Shown here in pieces: positions 1 to 7,600 of a stretch of DNA of 9,166 bases. How positions within the stretch are numbered: the stretch's first letter is position 1; each line of letters begins with the position of its first letter. This DNA comes from Cyanobacteriota bacterium. Its GTDB lineage: Bacteria > Cyanobacteriota > Cyanobacteriia > Leptolyngbyales > Leptolyngbyaceae. Made by a program: the position numbers and the translations under genes. The notes beneath the pieces are model-generated. The model saw nothing but the letters and a program-made list of their open reading frames with translations. It searched no databases and was not told where the DNA came from. Location: positions 1-9,166 of the forward strand of contig JAIXVO010000308.1 of assembly GCA_027482985.1 (NCBI GenBank), read 5' to 3'.

Positions 1-570
1 ATGGACAAGCCCTTTGAAGCGCAATCAGTCACCGATATTAGTGATGACCTCTATGAAATTGCTTACGGGCAACCGTTTCGCTTTCCAGCAACATTTACCT
101 TTGTGATGCGAGCCTTCTCCACGTTAGAAGGGGTCGGTAAGGGATTAGATCCCGAATTCAACTTTATGGAGGTTGCAAAACCTTTTGCAATGCAGCTTAT
201 GACGAATGGCAATCCTGGCTCTGAAGCAAATAGCCTCTTAACTGAACTGAGTCGGCAGGCAGCGCAGGTCGGCAGTACTGCCTTTGGCTTACCTCGTCGG
301 ATTGAAGACACGCTGGATAAGTTGGAGCGGGGTGACATTCGGGTGCGGGTGAGATCGACCGAAACCGATCGCATTTTGCGGCGGATGACGGGTGTCAATA
401 TGGGCACAAATTTCACCTTATTGGTTTGCAGCTTTACATTGTCGGCTACGATTTTGGTAGTGAATGGTTATTTCTGGCTGGCTGCTCTCTCCGGACTAGC
501 TGCGCTCGCGACGGGCGTGATGTTAATTCGTCTCATGATGAAGATTGATCGAGCAGATCGTATGCCATAA
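1..570 (+). CDS. AarF/ABC1/UbiB-family kinase-like protein, C-terminal part (cut by window start)
   Basis: The frame is open from the first base and ends in TAA at 568-570. These 189 residues look like the C-terminal third of a cyanobacterial ABC1 (UbiB/AarF) atypical kinase, a family usually of about 550-600 residues. The recognisable part is residues 26-67, with the segments [36 protein letters not shown] and QLM, typical of the region after the kinase core. An amphipathic, charged stretch follows (about 75-125), then two hydrophobic segments at about 137-155 and 158-177, the usual membrane hairpin of these proteins. ATP-binding motifs would lie upstream, outside the window, so the ATG at base 1 is probably internal. 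Family members affect quinone and prenyl-lipid metabolism at membranes; the substrate here cannot be told. The PP2C gene follows 49 nt downstream, suggesting one transcript. Confidence 0.8.
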   Translation: MDKPFEAQSVTDISDDLYEIAYGQPFRFPATFTFVMRAFSTLEGVGKGLDPEFNFMEVAKPFAMQLMTNGNPGSEANSLLTELSRQAAQVGSTAFGLPRRIEDTLDKLERGDIRVRVRSTETDRILRRMTGVNMGTNFTLLVCSFTLSATILVVNGYFWLAALSGLAALATGVMLIRLMMKIDRADRMP

Positions 571-619
571 TCCATCTACTATCTGCGAATTATGTTCTGA
601 GCCTACCTTGCCTCAATCT

Positions 620-1342
620 ATGAAACCTCTGTTCACGGGGCTAACTGATGTTGGACTCCTCCGCTCAGTTAATCAAGATGATTACTACTTAGACCCTAAA
701 GGGCGCTTCTTCATCGTGGCAGATGGTATGGGCGGGCATGCAGGCGGTCAGGAAGCCAGTCGCTTAGCAACAGAAACAATTCAAGCTTACTTGAATACCC
801 ATTGGGATACGTCCGAAGCCTCCAGCATTATTTTGGAGCAAGCCTTTCTAGCGGCCAATCAAGCAATTTTGCAGGATCAGCGCCGCCATCCGGAGCGATC
901 TGATATGGGCACTACGGCCGTCACAATCATGTTTCGTAATCAGGACTTGCTGTGTGCTCATATTGGGGATTCGCGACTGTATCGATTACGCGGTGCCAAA
1001 TTAGAACAAATTACCGAAGACCATACCTGGGTCGCGCTGGCAATGCGAATGGGGGAAATTACGCCCGACCAAGCTCGCAATCATCCCTGGCGGCATGTGT
1101 TAGCCCAATGTTTAGGGCGCGAAGAATTGCGGCAAATCGATATCCAACCCTTTCAGGTGCAATCGGGCGATCGCCTCTTGCTCTGTAGCGACGGTTTGAC
1201 TGAAGAACTTTCAGATCAAATGATTGCTTCTCACCTCAAGTCTATCCGGGTGTGTGAAAAAGCCGCTGAATCTTTAATTGATGCCGCCAAAGAACATGGT
1301 GGTCGAGACAACATCACGGTTGTCGTGATCATGATTGCCTGA
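620..1342 (+). CDS. PP2C-family serine/threonine protein phosphatase (PphA-like)
   Basis: A 240-residue, single-domain, metal-dependent (PPM/PP2C) phosphatase that removes phosphate from Ser/Thr residues in the cytoplasm. The motifs appear in family order: R15, NQDD (18-21), [11 protein letters not shown] (33-43), MGTT (96-99), HIGDSR (114-119), LLLCSDGL (186-193) and GGRDNIT (227-233). D20, D35, D191 and D230 should bind the catalytic metals, D117 the third metal, and H40 sits where bacterial PP2Cs have their general-acid histidine. Length and architecture match stand-alone cyanobacterial PphA, which acts on phosphorylated PII, but the substrate here is not shown. I chose the ATG at 620 because family homology begins at [12 protein letters not shown]; the frame is open back to a TTG at 545, which would add 25 unlike residues and overlap the kinase gene. 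No clear Shine-Dalgarno sequence precedes 620, so coupling to the upstream gene is possible. It ends 3 nt from the convergent sufE stop. Confidence 0.93.
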   Translation: MKPLFTGLTDVGLLRSVNQDDYYLDPKGRFFIVADGMGGHAGGQEASRLATETIQAYLNTHWDTSEASSIILEQAFLAANQAILQDQRRHPERSDMGTTAVTIMFRNQDLLCAHIGDSRLYRLRGAKLEQITEDHTWVALAMRMGEITPDQARNHPWRHVLAQCLGREELRQIDIQPFQVQSGDRLLLCSDGLTEELSDQMIASHLKSIRVCEKAAESLIDAAKEHGGRDNITVVVIMIA

Positions 1343-1345
1343 ATC

Positions 1346-1795
1346 CTAAGTCTCAGTTGACGTGGTGGCAGTTAGCAGCGCTAAAGCCTTCTTCTGCATC
1401 GTGTTGAAGATATTGTAAAACCCGTTGGCGCGGGACGGGGTCAAACTTACCCCCAATCCAGTTTCCTGGATAAAGTCAGGAGTAAGTTTGACAATTTCCG
1501 TGGGCGGCAAACCGCTCAATCCTTCTACCAGCACTGCTGCCAAGCCTTTTGTCAATTGTGAATCAGAGTCGGCCTGAAACTGCACCCCGGCATCACCCAA
1601 GTCGGCAGTAATAAAGACCTGGGAAACACAACCAGGCACTTTATTGGCAGTGGTCTTATCGCCCTCTGGCATTGCCGCTAAACGATTGGCAAACCAGAGC
1701 AGAAGCTCATATTTTTTCTTGGTATCAGTCGTGCGCTTAAATTTTTGCACAACTTTGTCCAAAGAGGGCGGCAAGGCCGCAGAGGGGAGGCTCAT
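1346..1795 (-). CDS. sufE: SufE, cysteine desulfurase activator
   Basis: A 149-residue protein of the SufE/CsdE family, which accepts persulfide sulfur from the cysteine desulfurase SufS and passes it to the Fe-S cluster scaffold. The diagnostic motif is VPGCVSQV with the sulfur-accepting cysteine at C56. The flanking pattern also fits: an N-terminal helix with KFKRTTDTKKKYELLLWFANRL split over residues 18-39, then the strand after the active site (about 57-77), and QLTKGLAAVLVEGLSGL at 80-96. Length is normal for stand-alone SufE. The start at 1795 is the first Met before the family-like helix; no good Shine-Dalgarno sequence is visible. The rest of the suf operon is not in the window. The gene lies 77 nt downstream of a membrane-protein gene on the same strand and is convergent with the phosphatase gene. 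The coding sequence holds a large nested inverted repeat at 1440-1492. Confidence 0.93.
   Translation of the reverse strand: MSLPSAALPPSLDKVVQKFKRTTDTKKKYELLLWFANRLAAMPEGDKTTANKVPGCVSQVFITADLGDAGVQFQADSDSQLTKGLAAVLVEGLSGLPPTEIVKLTPDFIQETGLGVSLTPSRANGFYNIFNTMQKKALALLTATTSTET
1440..1492. repeat. Nested inverted repeat inside sufE
   Basis: GTCAAACTTAC (1440-1450) is perfectly complementary to GTAAGTTTGAC (1482-1492), an 11-bp outer stem. Inside it, ATCCAG (1456-1461) pairs with CTGGAT (1466-1471) across a TTTC tetraloop. The element lies in the last third of sufE, about 100 bp from the convergent stop codons, in codons for residues about 102-119. No T-run follows on either strand, so it is not a standard intrinsic terminator, although it could slow or end transcription arriving from either convergent gene or affect sufE mRNA stability. 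The pairing is seen directly; any function is inferred. Confidence 0.55.
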
Positions 1796-1828
1796 AGAAG
1801 TTACGCAGGGTCAGAAAAAGAAAAACTG

Positions 1829-1851
1829 TAACAAACGTTAGAAATTTGTTA
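1829..1851. repeat. AT-rich inverted repeat between membrane-protein gene and sufE
   Basis: TAACAAA (1829-1835) and TTTGTTA (1845-1851) form a perfect 7-bp dyad with a 9-nt spacer in the 77-nt gap upstream of sufE. On the minus strand it is followed by a T-rich run (positions 1826 down to 1811). It could be a weak terminator for the upstream membrane-protein gene or an operator for sufE; the sequence does not decide between them. Confidence 0.35.
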
Positions 1852-1872
1852 TCTTTCTCTATCCTACCAGCT

Positions 1873-2388
1873 TCAAACCTGGCTAACGGGGTTCGCATGG
1901 CGATTGTAGAACCACAGTAAGAGCGCCGCCGTACCTAGCTTAATTAGGTCTAGAATCCAATAGCTGAGATGCAGGACATTCATTGCAGTCGGGGTAGACT
2001 GGGTGGTGAACCAGTTGAGTTGCAACCCTAATGCACTCATAGAGGGCGTTAATGCATAGGTGTCGATCGCGGCGATTGCCACTAGCAGCACCGCTAGCAG
2101 CACTGTCAGTTGTCCCGGTCGCTGCCAGGGATGGCGAGTATAGCGCAGAACTAAGACACAGGTGAGGGCGATCGCTGCACACAGGAGTTCAATCCGGTTA
2201 AATAACCAAAACAAGGAATATCCGGCCGCAGCAAAGCCAGGTGCGGTCATCATGCCAGCAGCGTGGAGGGTTGGCATGACCAACGCATCCAGCAACAAAC
2301 TCCCACTGAACCAAAAGGCCAGGACTAGAACTAAGACGGTTTGCCATCCAGAGCGTTGGGGTGCGGATGGAGGAAAAATTGCAGTCAT
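1873..2388 (-). CDS. Four-helix integral membrane protein of unknown function (possibly DUF4149-like)
   Basis: A 171-residue protein with four hydrophobic segments at about 17-38, 56-81, 93-113 and 139-161, joined by short loops. Polar residues sit in or beside the helices: D34, the N64-R65-x-E67 cluster in helix 2, D109 in helix 3, and NVLHLSYW then D147 and K150 in helix 4. The pattern near helix 1, FWFSGSLLLDALVMPTLHAA, resembles the DUF4149-type membrane family (small residues, an Asp, then x-x-x-P), but I hold that only loosely and assign no function. The start is well supported: the ATG at 2388 follows AAAAGAGG with 5 nt spacing. The frame is open upstream to 2490, but those extra 34 residues have no comparable ribosome site and look unlike a leader. 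It reads toward sufE and may share its transcript. Confidence 0.8.
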   Translation of the reverse strand: MTAIFPPSAPQRSGWQTVLVLVLAFWFSGSLLLDALVMPTLHAAGMMTAPGFAAAGYSLFWLFNRIELLCAAIALTCVLVLRYTRHPWQRPGQLTVLLAVLLVAIAAIDTYALTPSMSALGLQLNWFTTQSTPTAMNVLHLSYWILDLIKLGTAALLLWFYNRHANPVSQV

Positions 2389-2393
2389 ATATG

Positions 2394-2401
2394 CCTCTTT
2401 T
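2394..2401 (-). promoter_or_regulatory. Ribosome binding site of the four-helix membrane protein
   Basis: On the minus strand AAAAGAGG ends 5 nt before the ATG at 2388. It selects this start over the upstream in-frame ATG at 2490, which would lengthen the protein by 34 residues. Confidence 0.65.
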
Positions 2402-2552
2402 GCAGCTATTTCTAAGCTTAATGACTTGCCGAAAAACAGCGCTTGAATGCCATAAAAATTTAACTTCAGCAGATTCTGAGTGATCACCACTCATGCACTG
2501 ATTCATTGCGATCGCAAGCGGCTAAAACTTAAAAAAGTTGCTTTAAAAACTA

Positions 2553-2582
2553 AAAAGTCTGGCGGAATGATGCCAGACTTTT
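2553..2582 (-). terminator. Intrinsic terminator-like hairpin
   Basis: AAAAGTCTGGC (2553-2563) pairs perfectly with GCCAGACTTTT (2572-2582), an 11-bp stem with an 8-nt loop. Read on the minus strand the stem runs into TTTTTAGTTTTT, a good uridine tract. On the plus strand only the four T of the stem follow before C, so minus-strand use is favoured. No annotated protein gene ends here: the next minus-strand gene starts downstream at 2388. The hairpin therefore implies a minus-strand transcript arising between it and glpK, or insulates the 2388 gene from read-through. Confidence 0.75.
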
Positions 2583-2950
2583 CAAGATTATTAGAGTTCA
2601 ATGAAGCAACTAACTAAGGTGGACGAAGAAACAACCTGTTTTCTGCTCAGTGAGGAGACAATGTCTCGTATCCCTCCTTTATAGAGCCTGATAGATTCGT
2701 GAAACAATCAGTCGATCTTGATGAGAGTCAACCAGTCAGAACTGGCTTAAATACGTGACCTTTGAGTCACGTGAAAGAACATGATGAAGAAAGTCTTGAA
2801 CTAACTCGTCTTCTGTTCTCACTAGCATTAACAGGGACTTTTGGAAGGAGATACAGATCCAAAAGTTAGGGGTTTGAAGAGTTTTTCTTCGCTCTTGCTG
2901 TATCTGTTTCAACAATAGCATTCTCGTTGGAGAATCCGATCTCCTTTAAC
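2583..2950 (-). ncRNA. Candidate structured RNA, gene-free stretch rich in stem-loops
   Basis: Between the terminator-like hairpin and glpK I find no convincing protein gene. Successive perfect or nearly perfect stems are visible: GAGAC/GTCTC (2655-2667), CCAGT/ACTGG with a 4-nt loop (2732-2745), ACGTGAC/GTCACGT with a 6-nt loop (2753-2772), two 5-bp stems separated by a 4-nt bulge (2777-2790 with 2809-2818), ACTTTTGGA/TCCAAAAGT with a 12-nt loop (2837-2866), GAAGA/TCTTC (2876-2890), and TTCTC/GAGAA overlapping GGAGA/TCTCC (2921-2944). The terminator at 2553-2582 faces this stretch on the minus strand, hence the strand call. It does not look like tmRNA, RNase P RNA or tRNA. A 61-codon minus-strand reading frame (2736-2921) crosses the stems but lacks a well-placed ribosome site. 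Boundaries are guesses. Confidence 0.35.
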
Positions 2951-2965
2951 TGTACTTAATGTCTA

Positions 2966-2994
2966 TTTAAATTACCCTACAACTTATTCATAAT
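2966..2994 (+). promoter_or_regulatory. Possible glpK promoter
   Basis: TTTAAA (2966-2971) and CATAAT (2989-2994) are separated by 17 nt and match the sigma-70-type -35 and -10 consensus at 4 and 5 of 6 positions. The start of transcription would be near 3001, giving a leader of about 115 nt. The region is AT-rich, so chance matches are likely. Confidence 0.35.
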
Positions 2995-3104
2995 CAGAAA
3001 TAAAGCAGATACGAGAAAATGAATTAGTTTCAGCGCGCGAATCAATGGCAAACTCTGGGTGAGGGCAAATGTGCTTCGTTGAGAGTAGAGGCTGGGTGAG
3101 CATA

Positions 3105-3111
3105 GAGGAGG
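3105..3111 (+). promoter_or_regulatory. Ribosome binding site of glpK
   Basis: GAGGAGG ends 5 nt before the ATG at 3117. It decides between this start and an in-frame ATG at 3069, which would add 16 residues unlike any glycerol kinase N-terminus. Confidence 0.8.
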
Positions 3112-3116
3112 GGCGA

Positions 3117-4649
3117 ATGGAGCAATATATCTTAGCGCTGGATCAGGGGACGACAAGTGCTCGAGCGATCGCATTTGATCGGCAGGGGCGACCTTGTGCG
3201 GTGGCGCAGAAAGAGTTAACCCCAATTTTCCCCCAGCCCGGTTGGGTTGAGCATGATGCCGATGAGATCTGGTCGGCGCAGGTGGGGGTGGCAAGTGAAG
3301 CGTTGGCGCGGTTGGGCATTACGGCCAAGCAGATTGCCGCGATCGGGATTACCAATCAACGCGAAACCACGATCATTTGGGAGCGTGCAACGGGACGACC
3401 GATTTACAACGCGATCGTCTGGCAGGATCGCCGCACTGCGGCTTTGGCTCAAATGTTGGAAGCCGCTGGACATCGCACTTTGTGGCAGACCAAAACAGGA
3501 TTAGTGATTGATGCTTACTTTAGTGGCACGAAAATCAAATGGTTACTGGATCAGGTGCCGGGTGCCAGAGCCCGCGCCGAACGAGGAGAACTGGCCTTTG
3601 GCACGGTCGATAGCTGGTTAGTGTGGCAGTTGACGGAGGGCGCTTTGCATGTGACGGATGCCACCAATGCCAGCCGCACGATGCTCTACAACATTCATAC
3701 GCAAGATTGGGATGAGGAGTTGCTGCAACTGCTGGACATTCCCCGCAGTTTGTTACCCGTCGTGCGTAGTTCCTCTGAAGTTTATGGGAAGACTGCGGCA
3801 GGCTTACTAGGAGCCCAAGTCCCGATCGCGAGTTTGGCGGGAGACCAGCAGGCAGCGACCTTTGGGCAGGCGTGTTTACAACCAGGGATGGCCAAAAATA
3901 CGTATGGAACGGGGTGCTTCCTGCTGCTGAATACGGGCGATCGCCCTATCCTGTCCCAACATCAACTGCTGACCACGATCGCCTGGCGCTTGCCTCATCA
4001 ATTGCACTATGCCCTGGAAGGTAGCGTCTTCGTGGCAGGGGCGGTAGTCCAATGGTTACGGGATGGGCTGGGCATCATTCACCACAGTCAGGCGGTCGAA
4101 GCGTTAGCAGGACAGGTGTCCGATGCGGGCGGGGTGTACTTTGTCCCGGCGTTTGTGGGACTGGGGGCACCCTACTGGGATAGTGCGGCGCGGGGCACGA
4201 TCACGGGCCTGTCGCGGGGTTCTACAGCGGCGCATGTGGCGCGAGCTGCCTTAGAAAGCATGGCCTACCAGACGGCGGATGTGCTGGCGGCAATGCGGCA
4301 GGATGCGCAGATCAATCTGGCGGAATTGCGGGTGGATGGGGGCGCAGCCCGGAATGATTTGTTGATGCAGTTTCAGGCTGACGTGTTAGGAGTACCTGTG
4401 GTGCGACCGCGAGTTACCGAAACCACAGCGCTGGGAGCGGCTTATTTGGCGGGATTAGCTGTGGGCTATTGGCAAAGCGTGGCGGAAATTGCCCAACTTT
4501 GGCAGGCGGAACGAACCTTTGAACCGCAGATGAGTGTGGATCAGCGAGACAGTTTGCGGGCGGGTTGGCGGCAAGCGATCGCTCAAACGGTGGGAAAGGC
4601 TGTGAGCAGTGAGCCGTGGGCCGTGGGTAAGAGCCTTGAGCCCGATTAG
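3117..4649 (+). CDS. glpK: Glycerol kinase
   Basis: A 510-residue FGGY-family kinase that phosphorylates glycerol to sn-glycerol-3-phosphate with ATP in the cytoplasm. The N-terminal phosphate-binding motif [16 protein letters not shown] is at 6-21 and PGWVEHD at 41-47. Glycerol contacts known from E. coli are conserved as R82-E83, W102 and Y134, and the catalytic base is D243 in AGDQQAA. Both FGGY signatures are present, around [13 protein letters not shown] and [10 protein letters not shown], followed by [12 protein letters not shown] near the ATP site. FGGY_N covers about 5-250 and FGGY_C about 258-450. The loop that binds fructose-1,6-bisphosphate in E. coli is replaced by AAGLLGAQ (227-234), and the phosphorylatable His of Gram-positive enzymes is also missing, so neither control is expected. 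The last 14 or so residues are encoded largely by heptamer repeats. No glpF or glpD lies nearby. The stop overlaps the convergent kinase stop. Confidence 0.96.
   Translation: MEQYILALDQGTTSARAIAFDRQGRPCAVAQKELTPIFPQPGWVEHDADEIWSAQVGVASEALARLGITAKQIAAIGITNQRETTIIWERATGRPIYNAIVWQDRRTAALAQMLEAAGHRTLWQTKTGLVIDAYFSGTKIKWLLDQVPGARARAERGELAFGTVDSWLVWQLTEGALHVTDATNASRTMLYNIHTQDWDEELLQLLDIPRSLLPVVRSSSEVYGKTAAGLLGAQVPIASLAGDQQAATFGQACLQPGMAKNTYGTGCFLLLNTGDRPILSQHQLLTTIAWRLPHQLHYALEGSVFVAGAVVQWLRDGLGIIHHSQAVEALAGQVSDAGGVYFVPAFVGLGAPYWDSAARGTITGLSRGSTAAHVARAALESMAYQTADVLAAMRQDAQINLAELRVDGGAARNDLLMQFQADVLGVPVVRPRVTETTALGAAYLAGLAVGYWQSVAEIAQLWQAERTFEPQMSVDQRDSLRAGWRQAIAQTVGKAVSSEPWAVGKSLEPD
4602..4629 (+). 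repeat. Heptanucleotide tandem repeat (STRR-like) at the 3' end of glpK
   Basis: Four abutting heptamers, GTGAGCA, GTGAGCC, GTGGGCC and GTGGGTA, each differ from the next by one to three bases. Short tandemly repeated heptanucleotides of this type are known from filamentous cyanobacteria, normally between genes. Here they are read as protein, adding a tail ([15 protein letters not shown]) after the usual end of GlpK. Confidence 0.65.
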
Positions 4650-7600
4650 AGGGGGGGCGCTGACTCAACTTGGGGCTGGAAGGGGAGGCGAATCACAAAT
4701 TGCAGGTGGTTGGCTTTACTTTCCGCCCAAATGGTGCCCTGCAAGTATTCCACCAGTTTTTTCACCAGTGCCAAACCTAAGCCAGTGCCGCCGTGTTTCC
4801 AGGGGTCATTATTGGGGATGCGATAGAACCGATCAAAGATGCGATCGCATTCCAGCGGTGAGAGGTGAACACCAGAATTGGCGATTTTTAGTTCCAGGAG
4901 ATTTTGGGCGGCGATCGCCCGGACGACGATGCGAATGGTTTCACCAGCGGGCGTATATTTGCAGGCATTGTTAAGCAGTTCATGGAGAATCCGCTGCAAG
5001 TGCGTGGCATCGGTGCTGAAGGGCGGGTGGCGGGGCGGCAGGCGCAAGCTGAGGGACTGCTGTTGTTGTTGGGTGCGCGTCACAAAGGCTTCAATTTGGT
5101 GCGGAATCCAGGTTGTGAGATCCAGCCGTGTCAGGTATAGGGGTTCTGTCTGCGCATCGATCCGCGCCAGATCTAGGAGGTCGTTAATCAAATTAATCTC
5201 GCGCTGACCTTCCTCTTTCAAAATTTGAAAGTACCGTGCAATCGCAGGTGCCGTTTGGGGCAGCGGCATGGCTCCAAAATCAGGGGGCAGAATTTGCCGT
5301 TGCATCAAATTGATTTCCAGGAGTTCAGTTGCCATTTTGATACTTGACATGGGTGTCCGCAGTTCGTGCGACACCGTGCTGAGGAAGTCATCTTTGAGGC
5401 GGTTGAGCCGTTCCAGTTCCACAACCTGATTTTCCGCGGCTCGGTAGAGGCGGGATTGCCGCAGGGCGATCGCGCACTGGTTGGCCACCTGTTGCACCAG
5501 CCGTCCTTCCAACTCCGTAAACACTGCTGAGGCTGGGCGAAACAGCCACAGGTCACCCAGAATTGCTTGTCCTTCCCAAATGGGACAGGCTAGCACGGTT
5601 AAATGAGCATGGGTGTGGCGGAGCGCAAACGGCTGGCAGTTTGAGAAGTGTATGGGTTCACCCCGAAAGAGGGTCGGATAGACATCCCCATTAGTGGCAT
5701 CCGCGATCGCAAAGCTCATGCCTTTCGTCGTCGGATGAGCCACCCGTATGTATTCATGGACGATAGTGGAGACCGTGCGATCGGCGTTGTAAATACCCGT
5801 GTCGCAAAACTCTAAATCCAGTCCTACCGCCAGTTCCTGAATCACGGCTTCGAGAATTTCGGTTTCGTTCAGGCTATCGCGCACGCGATCAGTAATCCGT
5901 TTGAGCACCCGTTCAAACTCCAGGGACTGTTGCAGATCGGCAGTCCGAGCCTGGACCTGCTGTTCTAACCGGATGTTCAGTTGCCGTACCTGGTCATAGA
6001 GTTCTGACTGCTGAATCGCGATCGCCAGTTGATCGACCAACCGTTGTAAGGCATCAACCTCCCAATCTTGCCAGCGATGGGGCTCGGCGCAATGGTGAAC
6101 GCAGAATAAACCCCATAGCAGTTCGCCATCAGTAATGGGCACCACCAGCTGAGCGCGCATTTGGCAGTGTGTGAAACGCGCTTGGTGACACGGCTCACTG
6201 GCAGCAGTGGCGACATCCTCAATTTGATGGATTTTACCATCCTGGTAAGGGGTCACTAACTCACGGATGTAGTCAGGCTCCTCCCCCCGCCTCCCCATGA
6301 TTGTGAGCTCAGGGACCGCGACCGATTCCGCAATCAGCTCACCTCTGCGAGCCGGATGACAGCAGTAAATCAAGGCTCGGTCAGCTTGCAGGAGCGATCG
6401 CATTTGCCCCACTGCTGTGTTTAACACGTGAGCCAGATCCAAGGATTGGCGGAGTTGTTGGGTAATCGTGCTAAATAATCGCTCCCGCTGGCTCTGGTGC
6501 CAAAGTTCATCCTGGGCTTGTTTGAGTGCTGTAATATCGCGCGACACAATCAACACTGACTCGCACGCCCCAGTTGCGCCCAACTCCGGCACAATCCGCG
6601 AGGCCAGGGTTCTCAGCCCAGTTTGCAGGAGCTCTTGTGTTTCCATTTCCTGCCTCGTGCCCGTCTCCCAGGCGCGGGCGATCGCCGCCTGCCAGATCGC
6701 CACTAATGGCTCCGGAAACCCCAGCTCGGTTGACGTTTTGCCGAGAAAATCGGATGCGGCAATGCCCGTTTGGGCGGCAACGACTGGATTAACGTAGAGA
6801 AACCGAAATTGGCGATCAAAGCGCAAAATCCCATCGGGGGAATGTTCTGCCAGGGTGCGAAACTCCTGCTCGCGCTGCCGCAAAGCCAGTTCTGCCCCTT
6901 TACGTTGAGTGATGTCGCGCACCAGCAACAACACCTCATCCTGACTCAACGGCACAATCCGGGCTTCTTCGTAAAACGTCTCCCCAGCCAGCGTGAATTC
7001 ATACTCATACACCTGCAAACTGGTCGTGGCGAGTGCCCGCTGAACATAGCCCATTCGCTCCACTACCATCGATTCGGGCAAAATATCCCAAATGTTATTG
7101 CCCACTTGAATGAGGTCGCCATTAATCAGATGCACGCCAGAGCTTTTGTGCACTTGCAGATAGGTGCCATCGCGATGTATTTTGATCAGCAGATCGGGGA
7201 TGGCTTCTAATAATGCCTGGTTCGTAGCTTCGCTTTCCCGCAGTGCGGTTTCGAGGGTGATGCGATCGGTAATATCCCAAAAAATCCCCTGAGTTCCGAT
7301 AATGGTGCCAGCTGCATCCCGCACGGGGGCTTTGACAACCTGCACGTAATGGCGAGTGGCTTGATGCGGCATTTGATGAGCCTCAATCCGCCGCAATGTG
7401 ATGCCAGTGGCTAATACCAGGCGATCGTCAGCATCATATTGCGCAGCCAGATCGGGCGGGTAAAAGTCATATACCGTTTTGCCCAAGACCTCGGACAAGG
7501 GTTGACCAACAGTGTCGAGACACGCTTGATTCAGAAAAGTGAGCCGCCCTTCGCAGTCTTTCCGAAACAGTGCCAGGGGTATCGCCTGGGTCAGAGATTG

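Noticed and set aside
545..619. N-terminal extension of the phosphatase from TTG 545, containing a C-x-x-C pair
   Set aside because: It overlaps the kinase gene end, uses a rare start, and family homology begins exactly at the ATG at 620.
2198..2506. 102-codon minus-strand frame overlapping the membrane-protein gene
   Set aside because: It is out of frame with a gene that has good membrane topology and ribosome site, and its translation lacks protein-family features.
2646..2660. CTCCTCAC on the minus strand, reminiscent of the core motif of the small RNA Yfr1
   Set aside because: Only part of the known motif matches, and the short two-hairpin layout with an adjacent terminator is missing.
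2672..2682. Strong Shine-Dalgarno-like AAAGGAGG on the minus strand
   Set aside because: It is followed by no ATG or GTG in range; the only possible TTG opens a four-codon frame.
2753..2772. GTGA...TCAC dyad resembling a CRP-type site
   Set aside because: The half sites are separated by 8 nt rather than the 6 nt of the CRP consensus, and it lies far upstream of glpK within a run of hairpins.
2736..2921. 61-codon minus-strand reading frame in the structured intergenic region
   Set aside because: The nearest Shine-Dalgarno-like sequence is about 20 nt from its ATG, it shows no recognisable family pattern, and it spans several perfect RNA stems, which fits a non-coding region better.
6468..7210. 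Long plus-strand frames opposite the histidine kinase
   Set aside because: They are antisense shadows of a well-supported coding sequence with no start signals.
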